This document shows, one piece after another, positions 1-11,336 of a stretch of DNA of 43,629 nucleotides. Source of the DNA: Rhodospirillales bacterium. Lineage in GTDB: Bacteria; Pseudomonadota; Alphaproteobacteria; Acetobacterales; Acetobacteraceae. The stretch lies in assembly GCA_947447625.1 (NCBI GenBank), contig CANFKS010000024.1, positions 1 through 43,629 of the forward strand, written 5' to 3'. The position numbers and the translations under genes were made by a program. Under the pieces are notes generated by a model. The model had not been told where the DNA came from and made no database searches. It saw only the letters and a list, made by a program, of their open reading frames with translations. Positions within the stretch are counted from its first letter, which is position 1, and each line of letters opens with the position of its first letter.

Positions 1-870
<870 letters not shown>

Positions 871-896
871 ACGGTCAACCCCGTATGACGACGGGA

Positions 897-932
897 GGGC
901 GGCGGTGGATGCATCGCCGCCCTTCTTCTTTT
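897..932 (+). terminator. Rho-independent terminator after rpoC
   Basis: An 8-bp perfect GC stem (GGGCGGCG at 897-904 with CGCCGCCC at 915-922) encloses a 10-nt loop and is followed directly by TTCTTCTTTT. This is a classical intrinsic terminator that closes the rpoBC transcript before the separate rpsL promoter. Confidence 0.85.
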
Positions 933-956
933 AGAGGGAGGACCTGCCTAGATCGC

Positions 957-985
957 TTGACTTGCGATCAGGCGCCCCGTAGTTT
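957..985 (+). promoter_or_regulatory. Probable sigma-70-type promoter of the rpsL-S10-spc transcript
   Basis: TTGACT at 957-962 is followed after 17 bp by TAGTTT at 980-985. It lies between the rpoC terminator and rpsL, where a promoter for the ribosomal cluster is expected. The -35 is near consensus; the -10 is weaker, as is common in GC-rich alphaproteobacteria. No other -35/-10 pair in this gap looks as good. Confidence 0.55.
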
Positions 986-1226
986 CCGCCCCCTCGGCTA
1001 CCCCCATCGCTCGGTTGGGTCGCCGCCGTTTTGCAGGAAGGATCGCGTTCGGTGCCGCTTCCGGTGGAAGCTAAGGCCGTTCCGTCAGGGTCAGACCCCG
1101 CAGGGAGGCATGTGCCGCCCTTCGCGGGATTTGGTTTTGCAATAGGGCGGCCCTGGAGTTAAGGGTGGCCATAGAGATAACGACCACGCAGCTACGTCTA
1201 AGCCAGACAGGATCGAAAGAGGCGAA

Positions 1227-1598
1227 ATGCCGACCATCAACCAGCTGATCGCACATGGCCGCGAGCCCGCAGCCAAGCGCAATAAGGTCCCGGCGCTGCA
1301 GGGATGCCCGCAGAAGCGCGGCGTCTGCACGCGTGTCTACACGACAACGCCAAAGAAGCCGAACTCCGCGCTCCGCAAGGTTGCGAAGGTTCGTCTGACG
1401 AATGGCTACGAAGTCGTGAGTTACATCCCCGGCGAGGGTCACAACCTCCAGGAACACAGCGTCGTGCTGATCCGTGGCGGCCGCGTGAAGGATCTTCCGG
1501 GTGTGCGTTATCACATCCTGCGTGGCGTGCTCGACACCCAGGGCATCGCCAAGCGCCGTCAGCGTCGTTCGCTGTATGGCGCGAAGCGGCCGAAGTGA
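1227..1598 (+). CDS. rpsL: 30S ribosomal protein S12
   Basis: This is S12, the decoding-centre protein of the small subunit, 123 residues as usual for the family. The decoding loop [11 protein letters not shown] (residues 41-51) carries the lysine where streptomycin-resistance changes usually arise, and the second loop [10 protein letters not shown] (residues 87-96) is intact, so the protein has the streptomycin-sensitive type sequence. The start is supported by AAGAGG just upstream of ATG. It is the first gene after the leader and is followed after 10 bp by rpsG, as in the str operon. Confidence 0.98.
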   Translation: MPTINQLIAHGREPAAKRNKVPALQGCPQKRGVCTRVYTTTPKKPNSALRKVAKVRLTNGYEVVSYIPGEGHNLQEHSVVLIRGGRVKDLPGVRYHILRGVLDTQGIAKRRQRRSLYGAKRPK

Positions 1599-1608
1599 GG
1601 AGAGAGGC

Positions 1609-2085
1609 ATGAGCCGTCGTCACCGCGCATCAAAGCGCGAAATTCTGCCGGATCCCAAGTTCGGCGACGTTGTCGTTACGCGTTTCATGAACGCGCTGAT
1701 GTATGACGGCAAGAAATCGTCCGCCGAGACGATCGTCTACGGCGCCATGGACGTCATGAAGAAGCGCGGCGGCCAGGCGGCTGACCCGGTTCGCATGTTC
1801 CATGAAGCGCTGGACAACGTGAAGCCTGCCGTCGAGGTGCGTTCGCGCCGTGTCGGTGGTGCGACGTATCAGGTGCCGGTCGAGGTTCGCACCGAGCGTC
1901 GTCAGGCGCTTGCGATCCGCTGGATCATCGATGCGGCCCGCAAGCGCGGCGAGCATACGATGGAAGACCGGCTGTCGAATGAGCTTCTGGACGCGGTCAA
2001 TAACCGCGGTTCGGCGGTAAAGAAGCGTGAAGACACTCACCGGATGGCCGAAGCCAACAAGGCCTTCAGCCACTACCGCTGGTAG
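1609..2085 (+). CDS. rpsG: 30S ribosomal protein S7
   Basis: S7 binds the 3' major domain of 16S rRNA and nucleates assembly of the 30S head. The protein has 158 residues. The start [12 protein letters not shown] and the segment [17 protein letters not shown] are family hallmarks. The frame is open further upstream into rpsL, but the ATG at 1609 is preceded by an excellent GAGGAGAGAGG site and gives the standard length. In most relatives fusA follows; here the next gene is tuf, 62 bp downstream. Confidence 0.97.
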   Translation: MSRRHRASKREILPDPKFGDVVVTRFMNALMYDGKKSSAETIVYGAMDVMKKRGGQAADPVRMFHEALDNVKPAVEVRSRRVGGATYQVPVEVRTERRQALAIRWIIDAARKRGEHTMEDRLSNELLDAVNNRGSAVKKREDTHRMAEANKAFSHYRW

Positions 2086-2147
2086 TCGCGAGACACCTTA
2101 AAAACTTAGGCCCCACCCCGGATCGCATCGGGCACGGAGAGAAGACG

Positions 2148-3335
<1,188 letters not shown>

Positions 3336-3391
3336 AGCAGAAAAGGGGTCGGTTTCCCCGTGCCTATGGCGCGGGGAACCGGAGGATTGAG

Positions 3392-3700
3392 ATGGACAAC
3401 CAGAATATCCGCATCCGCCTCAAGGCGTACGATCATCGCGTGCTGGATAACAGCACGAAAGAGATCGTGAACACTGCGAAGCGTACGGGCGCGCGGGTTC
3501 GGGGGCCGATTCCCCTTCCCACGCATATCGAACGTTTCACGGTGAACCGCTCGCCGCATGTCGACAAGAAGAGCCGGGAGCAGTTCGAGATTCGGACTCA
3601 CCGTCGTCTTCTCGACATCGTCGATCCCACGCCGCAGACGGTGGACGCGCTGATGAAGCTCGACCTCGCCGCTGGCGTGGACGTTGAGATCAAGATCTAG
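3392..3700 (+). CDS. rpsJ: 30S ribosomal protein S10
   Basis: S10, a 30S head protein that also serves as transcription factor NusE; 102 residues. The start [16 protein letters not shown] and the loop [27 protein letters not shown] identify it (quoted in part; the loop is at residues 38-65). GGAGGA lies just upstream of ATG. The 56-bp gap after tuf holds a hairpin (GGTTTCCCCG with CGGGGAACC, about 3351-3381) without a T tract. First gene of the S10 cluster proper. Confidence 0.97.
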   Translation: MDNQNIRIRLKAYDHRVLDNSTKEIVNTAKRTGARVRGPIPLPTHIERFTVNRSPHVDKKSREQFEIRTHRRLLDIVDPTPQTVDALMKLDLAAGVDVEIKI

Positions 3701-3719
3701 TCTTTCATTTTTGGCCTAA

Positions 3720-3737
3720 GGACCCACGATCGGGTCC
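3720..3737 (+). promoter_or_regulatory. Small hairpin in the rpsJ-rplC gap
   Basis: GGACCC at 3720-3725 and GGGTCC at 3732-3737 form a 6-bp stem with a 6-nt loop, about 15 nt upstream of the rplC start. A T-rich stretch (TCTTTCATTTTT) lies before it rather than after it, so it does not look like a simple terminator. Function unknown; a translational control site is one possibility. Confidence 0.35.
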
Positions 3738-3752
3738 CTCTGGGGAAAGTTA

Positions 3753-4427
3753 ATGCGCACAGGTTTGCTTGCAAAAAAGCTGGGCATGTCCCGGCTGTTC
3801 AAAGATGACGGGACACATGTCCCCGTCACCGTACTCCACCTCGACCAGGTTCAGGTTGTTGCTGCCCGTACCCAGGAGGTCGATGGCTATACGGCCGTCC
3901 AGCTCGGTTGGGGCAAGGCGAAGGTGAAGAATGTCACCCAGCCGAACAAGGGCCACTACGCCAAGGCGAAGGTGGAGCCCAAGATGAAGCTCGTCGAATT
4001 CCGGGTTTCTCCGGAGGCGATGCTGGAGCCAGGCGCGACACTTTCGGCCGCCCATTTTGTGGTTGGCCAGAAGGTCGATGTCTGCGGCACCAGCAAGGGC
4101 AAGGGGTTCGCCGGCGGCATGAAGCGCTGGAACTTCTCCGGTCTTGAGGCCAGCCATGGCGTCTCCGTCAGCCATCGTTCGCTCGGTTCAACCGGCAACC
4201 GTCAGGATCCAGGCAAGACCTTCAAGAACAAGAAGATGCCCGGCCATCTCGGTCAGGAGCGGGTGACCACTCTTAATCTCGAGATTGCTGCGGTTGACGC
4301 GGACAAAGGTCTTTTGATGATCAAGGGCTCGGTTCCGGGTTCCAAGGGCGGCTATGTGTTGGTGCGCGATGCCGTGAAGGCTGCGCGTCCGGCCGATGCG
4401 CCGTTCCCCGCGGCTTTGGCGGGCTGA
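3753..4427 (+). CDS. rplC: 50S ribosomal protein L3
   Basis: L3 is an early assembly protein reaching toward the peptidyl transferase centre; 224 residues. The start [16 protein letters not shown] and the central loop [20 protein letters not shown] (within residues 144-164) mark it; the glutamine in GNRQDP is the residue N5-methylated by PrmB in bacteria that have that enzyme. The C-terminal tail ([15 protein letters not shown]) is a lineage-variable Ala/Pro-rich extension. It precedes rplD by 10 bp. Confidence 0.97.
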   Translation: MRTGLLAKKLGMSRLFKDDGTHVPVTVLHLDQVQVVAARTQEVDGYTAVQLGWGKAKVKNVTQPNKGHYAKAKVEPKMKLVEFRVSPEAMLEPGATLSAAHFVVGQKVDVCGTSKGKGFAGGMKRWNFSGLEASHGVSVSHRSLGSTGNRQDPGKTFKNKKMPGHLGQERVTTLNLEIAAVDADKGLLMIKGSVPGSKGGYVLVRDAVKAARPADAPFPAALAG

Positions 4428-4437
4428 GGGCAGAAAC

Positions 4438-5052
4438 ATGCAGATCGAAATCAAAACCCTCGACAATGGCAGCGCCGGCACCGCCGAACTGCCCGATGAG
4501 ATTTTTGCCGCCACCCCGCGTGCCGATATCATGGCGCGTGTGGTTCACTGGCAACAATCCAAGCGCCGCGCCGGCACCCACAAGACCAAGGGTATGGGCG
4601 AAGTGCGCGGCACGACCAAGAAGCCGTATAAGCAGAAGGGCACGGGCAATGCCCGTCAGGGCTCGCTCCGTGCGCCCCAGTATCGCACCGGCGGCGTGGT
4701 TCACGGTCCCGTCGTGCGCTCGCATGGCTATGACCTGCCCAAGAAGGTGCGTCGTCTCGGCCTGATTTCCGCGCTGTCGCAGAAGGCGGCGGACGGCAAG
4801 CTGGTTGTGCTCGATGCGGCTTCGGGTGGCGCCAAGACCAAGGAATTGGTGGCGAAACTGAAGGTGCTGGGCTGGACCTCGGCGTTGATCGTCGATCATT
4901 CGGTGGACCAGGGCTTCCTTTTGGCGAGCCGGAATATCCATGGCATTGACGTGCTGCCGACGGTTGGCGCGAATGTTTACGATATCCTGCGTCACGACGT
5001 TCTGGCCATCACCACGGCTGGCGTTGCTGGCCTGAAGGAGCGGCTGTCATGA
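4438..5052 (+). CDS. rplD: 50S ribosomal protein L4
   Basis: L4 lines the nascent peptide exit tunnel; in E. coli it also represses its own operon. The protein has 204 residues. The basic tunnel loop rich in K, R and G (about residues 50-85, containing [18 protein letters not shown]) is well conserved. The frame stays open upstream into rplC, but ATG at 4438 with GAGGGCAG upstream gives the normal N-terminus [10 protein letters not shown]. Its stop overlaps the rplW start (ATGA), which suggests translational coupling. Confidence 0.96.
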   Translation: MQIEIKTLDNGSAGTAELPDEIFAATPRADIMARVVHWQQSKRRAGTHKTKGMGEVRGTTKKPYKQKGTGNARQGSLRAPQYRTGGVVHGPVVRSHGYDLPKKVRRLGLISALSQKAADGKLVVLDAASGGAKTKELVAKLKVLGWTSALIVDHSVDQGFLLASRNIHGIDVLPTVGANVYDILRHDVLAITTAGVAGLKERLS

Positions 5053-5378
5053 GTGGCATGGCGAAAAAGAAAGTCGCGGCACTGTCCCGCGAGGCGATGT
5101 ACACGATCATCCGCAGCCCGGTGATCACCGAAAAGACGACGCTGCTTGGTGAAATCGGTCAGTCGGCCTTCCGGGTCGCGATTGATGCGACCAAGCCGCA
5201 GATCAAGGCGGCGATCGAGGGGCTGTTCGGCGTGAAGGTGCTGGCAGTGAATACGGTTCTGACAAAGGGGAAGACCAAGCGCTTCCGCGGTCGTCCGGGT
5301 CGTCGGGCAGATGTGAAGAAGGCGTATGTGCGGCTTGCCGAGGGTCAGTCGATCGACCTTTCGACTGGTCTTTCGTGA
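5049..5378 (+). CDS. rplW: 50S ribosomal protein L23
   Basis: L23 sits at the tunnel exit and docks trigger factor and SRP. From the overlapping ATG at 5049 it has 109 residues; a second ATG at 5058 (MAKKKV) would give 106. The motif SPVITEKTT and the segment [18 protein letters not shown] are typical. The 4-bp overlap with rplD favours the upstream start, but the choice is not certain. Confidence 0.95.
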   Translation: MSGMAKKKVAALSREAMYTIIRSPVITEKTTLLGEIGQSAFRVAIDATKPQIKAAIEGLFGVKVLAVNTVLTKGKTKRFRGRPGRRADVKKAYVRLAEGQSIDLSTGLS

Positions 5379-5393
5379 GCCGGGAAGAGAACC

Positions 5394-6227
5394 ATGGCAC
5401 TTAAAAGTTTCAATCCGGTCACGGCGAGCCTTCGCGGCACGATCCTGATCGACCGCAGCGAATTGTGGAAGGGCAGCCCCGTCAAGGGGTTGACCGTCGG
5501 CAAGCATTCGACCGGCGGGCGCAACAACCACGGTCGTATCACCAGCCGGTTCCGGGGTGGCGGACACAAGCAGTCCTACCGGATCGTGGATTTCAAGCGT
5601 CGCAAGTTCGACGTTCCGGGTGTGGTCGAGCGCCTCGAATACGATCCGAACCGCACTGCGTTCCTGGCGCTGGTTCGCTATCAGGACGGGGAGCTTGCCT
5701 ACATCCTGGCGCCGCAGCGCATCAAGGCTGGTGACGCGGTGATCGCTTCGGCGCGCGCGGACATCAAGCCGGGCAATGCGATGCCGTTGTCGGCCGTTCC
5801 GGTCGGCACGATTGTGCACAACGTCGAGCTGAAGCCCGGCGCGGGCGGCAAAGTGGCTCGTGCGGCTGGTCAATATGTCCAGCTCGTCGGCAAGGATGCC
5901 GGCTACGCCCAGATCAAGCTGATGTCCGGTGAACTCCGGATGGTGCGTGGCGATTGCATTGCCACGATCGGCGCGGTCTCCAACCCCGATAACTCCAACC
6001 AGGAGTTCGGCAAGGCCGGGCGTCGGCGTTGGATGGGGCGCAAGCCGCACAACCGTGGCGTCGTGATGAACCCGGTCGACCATCCGCATGGTGGTGGCGA
6101 AGGGCGTACGTCGGGCGGCCGTCATCCGGTTACGCCGTGGGGCAAGCCGACCAAGGGTTACAAGACCCGTGTCAACAAGCGCACGGATCGGTTGATTATC
6201 CGCGGCCGCAACAAGGGTAAGGGTTGA
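5394..6227 (+). CDS. rplB: 50S ribosomal protein L2
   Basis: L2 is needed for subunit association and peptidyl transferase activity; 277 residues, standard. The C-terminal motif [17 protein letters not shown] contains the conserved histidine (H230 here, equivalent to E. coli H229). The start [10 protein letters not shown] is the usual alphaproteobacterial N-terminus and is preceded by GGGAAGAGA. Confidence 0.98.
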   Translation: MALKSFNPVTASLRGTILIDRSELWKGSPVKGLTVGKHSTGGRNNHGRITSRFRGGGHKQSYRIVDFKRRKFDVPGVVERLEYDPNRTAFLALVRYQDGELAYILAPQRIKAGDAVIASARADIKPGNAMPLSAVPVGTIVHNVELKPGAGGKVARAAGQYVQLVGKDAGYAQIKLMSGELRMVRGDCIATIGAVSNPDNSNQEFGKAGRRRWMGRKPHNRGVVMNPVDHPHGGGEGRTSGGRHPVTPWGKPTKGYKTRVNKRTDRLIIRGRNKGKG

Positions 6228-6231
6228 GGCG

Positions 6232-6510
6232 ATGACGCGTTCCGTATGGAAGGGCCCGTTTGTTGACGGGTATTTGCTGAACAAATCCGATGCGTCGCGC
6301 GCGTCGGGCCGCAACGAGATCATCAAGATCTGGTCGCGCCGCTCGACGATATTGCCGCAGTTCGTCGGTCTGACGTTTGGCGTCTATAATGGCCACAAGT
6401 TCCTGCCGGTGCAGGTCAACGAGAACATGGTCGGCCACAAGTTCGGCGAATTCTCGCCGACCCGGACCTTTACCGGGCACTCGGCCGACAAGAAGGCGAA
6501 GCGGGGCTGA
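6232..6510 (+). CDS. rpsS: 30S ribosomal protein S19
   Basis: S19 contacts the A-site tRNA region in the 30S head; 92 residues. [14 protein letters not shown] at the N-terminus and [19 protein letters not shown] at the C-terminus are diagnostic. Only 4 bp separate it from rplB and 1 bp from rplV, indicating tight coupling. Confidence 0.97.
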   Translation: MTRSVWKGPFVDGYLLNKSDASRASGRNEIIKIWSRRSTILPQFVGLTFGVYNGHKFLPVQVNENMVGHKFGEFSPTRTFTGHSADKKAKRG

Positions 6511-6511
6511 C

Positions 6512-6922
6512 ATGAGCAAGCCGAAACATCCGCGCCTTCTGGGCGATACCGAGGCGCAAGCCGTCCTGAGCAACATTCGCATTTCGCCGCGTAAGTTGAA
6601 CCTGGTGGCGGGTCTCATCCGCAACCGGGCCGCAGCTGACGCTGTGGCAACGCTGACCTTCTCCAAGCGCCGTATTGCGCAGGACGTGAAGAAGGTTCTG
6701 CAGAGCGCGATCGCGAATGCCGAAAACAACCATCAGCTCGATGTCGACCGGCTGGTCGTGACGCGGGCCGAGGTCGGCAAGTCGATCGTGATGCGTCGCT
6801 TCCATGCCCGCGGGCGTGGTCGTTCGGCACAGATCGAGAAATGGTTCAGCCATATCAAGATCGTTGTGGCCGAGCGGGCGCAGGTCGCCGCACCCGAGAC
6901 TTCGGCGCAGGAGGCCGCATAA
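6512..6922 (+). CDS. rplV: 50S ribosomal protein L22
   Basis: L22 forms part of the exit tunnel, with a beta hairpin near the constriction where macrolide-resistance changes arise. The protein has 136 residues, about 25 more than E. coli L22. The extra length is an N-terminal segment ([16 protein letters not shown]) and an Ala-rich tail. The core [14 protein letters not shown] and the hairpin [12 protein letters not shown] are present. The ATG at 6512 follows rpsS by 1 bp; the open frame further upstream is rpsS read out of phase. Confidence 0.95.
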   Translation: MSKPKHPRLLGDTEAQAVLSNIRISPRKLNLVAGLIRNRAAADAVATLTFSKRRIAQDVKKVLQSAIANAENNHQLDVDRLVVTRAEVGKSIVMRRFHARGRGRSAQIEKWFSHIKIVVAERAQVAAPETSAQEAA

Positions 6923-6923
6923 G

Positions 6924-7601
6924 ATGGGTCATAAAGTCAATCCGATCGGTCTGCGGCTTGGGATCAATCGTACGTGGGACAGCCGCTGGTTTGCGGGTTC
7001 TGACTACGCGAAGCTGCTGCATGACGACATGAAGCTGCGCGCCCACCTGCGCAAGCGCCTGGCTGGTGCTGGCGTGTCGCGCGTGGTGATCGAGCGCCCG
7101 GCCAAGAAGCCGCGCGTGACGATTTACGCCGCCCGCCCCGGTGTGGTGATCGGCAAGAAGGGCCAGGACATCGAGAACCTGCGCAAGGATCTCGGCAAGC
7201 TGGCGAAGTCCGAGGTGTCGCTGAACATCGTCGAAATTCGGAAGCCCGAAATCGATGCGACGTTGGTGGCCGAGAACATCGCCCAGCAGCTTGAGCGGCG
7301 CGTTGCCTTTCGGCGTGCGATGAAGCGCGCTGTGCAGTCGGCGATGCGTCTGGGCGCCCAGGGCATCCGGATCAATTGCGGTGGCCGTCTCGGCGGGGCC
7401 GAAATTGCGCGTGTTGAGTGGTATCGCGAAGGGCGGGTGCCGTTGCACACGCTGCGCGCTGATATTGATTTCGGTGTTGCCACCGCCAAGACGACCTATG
7501 GCACGTGCGGCGTGAAAGTCTGGATCTTCAAAGGTGAGATCCTGGCGCATGACCCGCTCGCGCAGGATCGTCGCGCGGCCGAACAGGCTCCGCAGCGGTA
7601 A
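6924..7601 (+). CDS. rpsC: 30S ribosomal protein S3
   Basis: S3 lines the mRNA entry channel and contributes to ribosomal helicase activity; 225 residues. The N-terminus [14 protein letters not shown], the KH-domain motif [14 protein letters not shown] (about residues 73-86) and the C-terminal [28 protein letters not shown] region (quoted in part) are all clear. ATG at 6924 lies one base after the rplV stop. Confidence 0.97.
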   Translation: MGHKVNPIGLRLGINRTWDSRWFAGSDYAKLLHDDMKLRAHLRKRLAGAGVSRVVIERPAKKPRVTIYAARPGVVIGKKGQDIENLRKDLGKLAKSEVSLNIVEIRKPEIDATLVAENIAQQLERRVAFRRAMKRAVQSAMRLGAQGIRINCGGRLGGAEIARVEWYREGRVPLHTLRADIDFGVATAKTTYGTCGVKVWIFKGEILAHDPLAQDRRAAEQAPQR

Positions 7602-7623
7602 GCGCGCGTAAGGAAACAGGACA

Positions 7624-8040
7624 ATGCTTTCACCTAAGCGGACCAAGTTTCGCAAGGCCCATAAGGGTCGGATCAAGGGTATCACCAAGGGTGGTTCGAC
7701 GCTGAATTTCGGCGCGTTCGGCCTCAAGGCCCTGGAGCCTGAGCGTATCACGGCGCGTCAGATCGAATCTGCCCGTCGTGCCATCACCCGCGCCATGAAG
7801 CGCGCGGGTCGCGTGTGGATCCGGATTTTCCCGGATGTGCCGGTTTCGACGAAGCCTGCGGAAGTGCGCATGGGTTCGGGCAAGGGTAGCCCGGAGTTCT
7901 GGGTTGCCCGCGTGGCGCCCGGGCGCATTATGTTCGAGATCGACGGTGTCGCGCCGGAGCTCGCCAAAGAGGCGTTGACTTTGGGTGCCGCGAAACTGCC
8001 GATCAAGACGAAGTTCGTCACTCGGATTGGAGACGCCTGA
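7624..8040 (+). CDS. rplP: 50S ribosomal protein L16
   Basis: L16 positions the A- and P-site tRNA ends on the 50S subunit; 138 residues. [16 protein letters not shown] and [17 protein letters not shown] are diagnostic. In E. coli the arginine of the second motif region is hydroxylated by RoxA; an equivalent modification here is only an inference. GGAAACAGG precedes ATG. Confidence 0.97.
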   Translation: MLSPKRTKFRKAHKGRIKGITKGGSTLNFGAFGLKALEPERITARQIESARRAITRAMKRAGRVWIRIFPDVPVSTKPAEVRMGSGKGSPEFWVARVAPGRIMFEIDGVAPELAKEALTLGAAKLPIKTKFVTRIGDA

Positions 8041-8041
8041 G

Positions 8042-8257
8042 ATGGCAAAGCAGATGAAGGCCACCGATGTGCGGCTGAAGACGGCGGACGAATTGTCCAC
8101 CACCCTGTTGGACCTGCGCAAGGAGCAGTTCAACCTGCGCTTCCAGCGGGCTTCGGGCCAGAATGAAGGCTTGGGCCGGGTTAAGCAGGTTCGGCGCGAT
8201 ATTGCGCGTGTGAAGACGATCATGGTGGAGAAGAAATCCGCCGTGACGAAGTCCTGA
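8042..8257 (+). CDS. rpmC: 50S ribosomal protein L29
   Basis: L29 is a small two-helix protein at the tunnel exit beside L23; 71 residues. The core [16 protein letters not shown] and the second helix [11 protein letters not shown] are typical. It starts one base after the rplP stop; the longer upstream open frame lies within rplP and is not used. Confidence 0.94.
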   Translation: MAKQMKATDVRLKTADELSTTLLDLRKEQFNLRFQRASGQNEGLGRVKQVRRDIARVKTIMVEKKSAVTKS

Positions 8258-8270
8258 AAGGAGTAGGGCG

Positions 8271-8561
8271 ATGCCAAGGCGCGTCCTGACGGGGCGAGTG
8301 ACCAGCGACAAGATGGACAAGACCGTTACGGTTCTTGTTGATCGTCGCGTGATGCACCCGCTGTATAAAAAGTTCATCCGGCGTTCCAAGAACTACGCCG
8401 CGCATGATGAAGCCAATGTTTGCAAGATCGGCGATGCGGTGCGTATCGAGGAATGCCGTCCGATCTCCAAGCGCAAGACGTGGATTGTGGTGGAGCGCAA
8501 TGGTGCGCCGCTCGCGGTCGATGTCGTTGCTGCGGTCGCTGACGCGGCTGTGGCCGGCTAA
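8271..8561 (+). CDS. rpsQ: 30S ribosomal protein S17
   Basis: S17 is an OB-fold 16S rRNA-binding protein; 96 residues, slightly longer than E. coli because of an Ala/Val-rich tail ([11 protein letters not shown]). [17 protein letters not shown] and the [13 protein letters not shown] segment identify it. GAAAGGAGTAG precedes ATG, a strong ribosome binding site. Confidence 0.96.
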   Translation: MPRRVLTGRVTSDKMDKTVTVLVDRRVMHPLYKKFIRRSKNYAAHDEANVCKIGDAVRIEECRPISKRKTWIVVERNGAPLAVDVVAAVADAAVAG

Positions 8562-8572
8562 GGGGAACAGAC

Positions 8573-8941
8573 ATGATTTCAGTCGAGACCAACCTGGATG
8601 TCGCCGATAACAGTGGCGCGCGTCGGGTGCAGTGCATCAAGGTGCTGGGTGGCTCCAAGCGGAAGACCGCCTCGGTCGGCGATGTCATCGTCGTGGCCAT
8701 TCAGGACGCGATTCCCCGCGGCAAGGTCAAGAAGGGCGACGTGCACCAGGCGGTGATCGTCCGGACCTCCTTCCCCGTGCGCCGCGCCGATGGCAGTGCG
8801 ATCCGGTTCGACCGCAATGCGGCCGTGCTGATCAACAAGTCGCAGGAGCCGATCGGCACCCGCATCTTCGGGCCGGTCGTGCGTGAACTTCGGGCGAAGA
8901 AGTTCATGAAGATCATCTCGCTGGCGCCGGAGGTGCTGTAA
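8573..8941 (+). CDS. rplN: 50S ribosomal protein L14
   Basis: L14 sits at the subunit interface and is the docking site of the silencing factor RsfS; 122 residues, standard. [19 protein letters not shown] and [13 protein letters not shown] are diagnostic. Its stop overlaps the rplX start by one base (TAATG), implying coupled translation. Confidence 0.97.
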   Translation: MISVETNLDVADNSGARRVQCIKVLGGSKRKTASVGDVIVVAIQDAIPRGKVKKGDVHQAVIVRTSFPVRRADGSAIRFDRNAAVLINKSQEPIGTRIFGPVVRELRAKKFMKIISLAPEVL

Positions 8942-9261
8942 TGGCTGCTCGTATTCGCAAGGGCGACACTGTCGTCGTCATTTCTGGTGCTGATCGCGGT
9001 AAGCGCGGTGAAGTGCTGAAGGTGATGCCGAAGGATGAGCGCGCCGTGGTGCAGGGCATCAATATCGCCCAGCGTCATACCAAGGCGACCGGGATGGGGC
9101 AGCCCGGCGGGATTATCCCGAAGGAAGCGACCATCCATATTTCCAATCTGAAACTCGTTGATCCGACGACCGACCAGGCGACCAAGGTTGGGTTCCGGGT
9201 TCTCGAGGACGGCCGCAAGGTCCGCGTTGCCAAGGCTACCGGCAACGTGATCCAGAACTGA
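8941..9261 (+). CDS. rplX: 50S ribosomal protein L24
   Basis: L24 is an assembly initiator with a KOW motif ([21 protein letters not shown], quoted here as residues 5-25); 106 residues. The [19 protein letters not shown] segment is typical. The start overlaps the rplN stop. Confidence 0.96.
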   Translation: MAARIRKGDTVVVISGADRGKRGEVLKVMPKDERAVVQGINIAQRHTKATGMGQPGGIIPKEATIHISNLKLVDPTTDQATKVGFRVLEDGRKVRVAKATGNVIQN

Positions 9262-9271
9262 GGAGGCCATT

Positions 9272-9970
9272 GTGAGCGATAGCAAATCAAAGGGCGGTAA
9301 GTCCGCTCAGAAGGGCGGCGCCTCGCGCGGCGCCGGTGCGCCTCCCGCGAAACTCGCCAAGGGGGCCGGCAAGGCCGATTCTCTCGCGACGGCCGCGGCG
9401 GGCCCCGCTCAGGCGTCTCCCGAAGAGACGCCGCGCCTGGCGAAGTATTATGTCGAGGTGGTTCGGGAGGCGATGCAGAAGGAGTTCGGTTATACGAACC
9501 CGATGCAGGTGCCGAAGCTCCAGAAGATCGTGATCAACATGGGCGTCGGCGAGGCGACCGGCGATCAGAAGAAGCTCGACAGCGCGGTGGCGGAACTGGC
9601 CCTGATCAGCGGGCAGCGCCCGGTCAAGACTGTGGCCAAGAAGGCGATCGCCGGTTTCAAGATCCGCAAGGGTTTGCCGATCGGGTGCAAGGTGACGCTG
9701 CGCAAGGCGCGCATGTATGAGTTCCTTGACCGCCTGGTCACTGTTGCGATGCCGCGCGTGCGTGACTTCCGTGGCATTCCGGGCAATAAGGGCTTCGATG
9801 GCCGTGGCAATTTTGCCATGGGCATGAAAGAGCAGATCGTCTTCCCGGAAATCGTCTACGACAAGGTCGATTCGATCCGCGGCATGGATATTGTGTTCGT
9901 CACATCGGCCAAGACCGATGCCGAGGCGAAGGCGCTGCTGAAGCAGTTCTACATCCCGTTCCAGGGCTAA
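9272..9970 (+). CDS. rplE: 50S ribosomal protein L5 with long N-terminal extension
   Basis: L5 binds 5S rRNA in the central protuberance. The protein has 232 residues, whereas the family is normally about 180. The L5 core begins near residue 55 ([11 protein letters not shown]) and includes [11 protein letters not shown] and [17 protein letters not shown]. The preceding 54 residues are Ala, Gly, Lys and Ser rich and probably disordered. The start is GTG at 9272 with a strong GAGGAGG site 4 bp upstream; no internal ATG or GTG with a good site lies near the core start, so the extension appears to be genuinely translated. Role of the extension unknown. Confidence 0.95.
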   Translation: MSDSKSKGGKSAQKGGASRGAGAPPAKLAKGAGKADSLATAAAGPAQASPEETPRLAKYYVEVVREAMQKEFGYTNPMQVPKLQKIVINMGVGEATGDQKKLDSAVAELALISGQRPVKTVAKKAIAGFKIRKGLPIGCKVTLRKARMYEFLDRLVTVAMPRVRDFRGIPGNKGFDGRGNFAMGMKEQIVFPEIVYDKVDSIRGMDIVFVTSAKTDAEAKALLKQFYIPFQG

Positions 9971-10072
9971 GTGGACAGGGGCTGAGAACTGCGTTCGATG
10001 TAAATCCCCGCAGGGGGCAACTGGTTTGGAAAACCGCCGGCGGTGCCGGCAGGTTCCGGAGGATAAGACAGG
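9971..10072 (+). promoter_or_regulatory. 102-bp structured gap inside the spc cluster
   Basis: Most neighbours in this cluster are 0-25 bp apart, but rplE and rpsN are separated by 102 bp holding two hairpins. One is CCCC-GCA-GGGG at 10006-10016. The other is ACCGCCGGC at 10033-10041 with GCCGGCAGGT at 10045-10054. GGAGGATAAGACAGG then leads into rpsN. In E. coli, S8 represses spc translation through a site near rplE; an analogous control site is possible but not shown. Confidence 0.4.
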
Positions 10073-10378
10073 ATGGCCAAGACCTCACAGGTCAACCGCA
10101 ATACGAAGCGGGAACACATGGCGGCGCGCGACAAGGGCAAGCGTTTGGCCCTCAAGTCGATCGTCATGGATCGGACGTTGCCGGTCGAAGATCGGTTCAA
10201 CGCGACGCTGAAGCTGGCAGAACTGCCGCGCAACGGGGCCAAGGTCCGCGTGCGTTTGCGCTGTGAACTGACCGGGCGGGCGCGCGGCAACTATCGCAAG
10301 TTCAAGCTGTGCCGCATTGCGCTCCGCGATCTGGCCTCTGCCGGCCAGATTCCGGGCATGACCAAGGCCAGCTGGTAA
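10073..10378 (+). CDS. rpsN: 30S ribosomal protein S14 (zinc-independent form)
   Basis: S14 is a 30S head protein; 101 residues, the long form without the CXXC-X12-CXXC zinc ribbon seen in short S14. [21 protein letters not shown] and [19 protein letters not shown] (quoted in part) identify it, as does the C-terminal [11 protein letters not shown]. It follows the 102-bp structured gap. Confidence 0.96.
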   Translation: MAKTSQVNRNTKREHMAARDKGKRLALKSIVMDRTLPVEDRFNATLKLAELPRNGAKVRVRLRCELTGRARGNYRKFKLCRIALRDLASAGQIPGMTKASW

Positions 10379-10390
10379 GGTAGCCCAGAC

Positions 10391-10789
10391 ATGTCGATGT
10401 CAGATCCGTTGGGTGATATGCTCACCCGCATCCGTAACGCCCAGCACGCCCGACACACGTCGTGCGTTGCGCCGGCGTCTTTGCTGCGTGCCAATGTTCT
10501 CGATGCGCTCAAGCGCGAGGGCTATATCCGCGGCTTCACGACCGAGGCGATCCGTCCGGGTATTTCGCAGCTTCGCATCGAGCTGAAATACAACGAGGGC
10601 GAGCCGGTGATCAAGGAGATCACCCGCGTGTCCAAGCCCGGCCGTCGCGTTTATTCCAAGATCAAGGAGCTGCCGCGGGTTTACGCCGGGCTCGGCACCT
10701 CGATTTTGTCGACCCCGCGTGGGGTGCTGAGCGATGCCGAGGCCCGCGCTGCCAATGTTGGCGGCGAAGTCCTTTGCCGCGTGTTCTGA
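10391..10789 (+). CDS. rpsH: 30S ribosomal protein S8
   Basis: S8 binds the central domain of 16S rRNA; 132 residues from the first ATG at 10391. A second ATG at 10397 ([14 protein letters not shown]) would remove two residues and is the more common N-terminus in the family. [16 protein letters not shown] and the terminal GGEVLCRVF are diagnostic. Confidence 0.96.
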   Translation: MSMSDPLGDMLTRIRNAQHARHTSCVAPASLLRANVLDALKREGYIRGFTTEAIRPGISQLRIELKYNEGEPVIKEITRVSKPGRRVYSKIKELPRVYAGLGTSILSTPRGVLSDAEARAANVGGEVLCRVF

Positions 10790-10802
10790 GGAGGAACCGG
10801 AC

Positions 10803-11336
10803 ATGTCACGCGTAGGCAAATACCCGGTTCCGATCCCCGCTGGCGTGCAGGTCGCGCTTGCTGGAGGTCGCATTACGGTAACAGGAAAGCTCGGCGAGTT
10901 GTCGCTGGCGCTGACCGACAAGGTCGATACGTCTGTCGAGGCCGACAAGGTTGTGGTCGCGCCGCGCGGCTCGTCTGCACCGGCCCGGATGATGTGGGGC
11001 ACGACGCGCTCGTTGGTGGCTGCCATGATCCGCGGTGTATCGCAGGGTTATTCCAAGTCGATGGAGATCACCGGCACGGGTTACCGCGCCGCCGTCAGTG
11101 GCGACACGCTGGTGATGAACCTGGGTTTCTCCCACGACGTCAATTTCAAGATTCCTGCCGGGATCAAGATCAGCTGTGACAGGCCGACGTTGATCAAGGT
11201 TGAAGGCGTCGACAAACGGCTGGTTGGGCAGGTTTGCGCCGAGATCCGCACCTGGCGTCCGCCTGAGCCCTATAAGGGCAAGGGCGTGAAGTTTGAGGGT
11301 GAGCAGATCCTGCGCAAGGAAGGTAAAAAGAAGTGA
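10803..11336 (+). CDS. rplF: 50S ribosomal protein L6
   Basis: L6 lies at the base of the L7/L12 stalk near the factor-binding site; 177 residues. [17 protein letters not shown] at the start, and [20 protein letters not shown] near the end, are the family signatures. GAGGAGGAACCGGAC precedes ATG. The stop overlaps the rplR start (GTGA). Confidence 0.97.
   Translation: MSRVGKYPVPIPAGVQVALAGGRITVTGKLGELSLALTDKVDTSVEADKVVVAPRGSSAPARMMWGTTRSLVAAMIRGVSQGYSKSMEITGTGYRAAVSGDTLVMNLGFSHDVNFKIPAGIKISCDRPTLIKVEGVDKRLVGQVCAEIRTWRPPEPYKGKGVKFEGEQILRKEGKKK

Larger units (their letters stand above)
871..1226 (+). other. rpoC-rpsL intergenic region with long structured leader
   Basis: This 356-bp gap holds the rpoC terminator, the promoter candidate at 957-985 and a leader of roughly 230 nt before rpsL. 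The leader contains a bulged hairpin in which CCCGC at 1097-1101 pairs with GCGGG at 1124-1128, and GGGAGGC at 1103-1109 pairs with GCCGCCC at 1114-1120. The hairpin is followed by a weak T-rich stretch, so it could be an attenuator or protein-binding leader, but nothing here proves a role. No convincing small ORF was seen. Confidence 0.5.
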
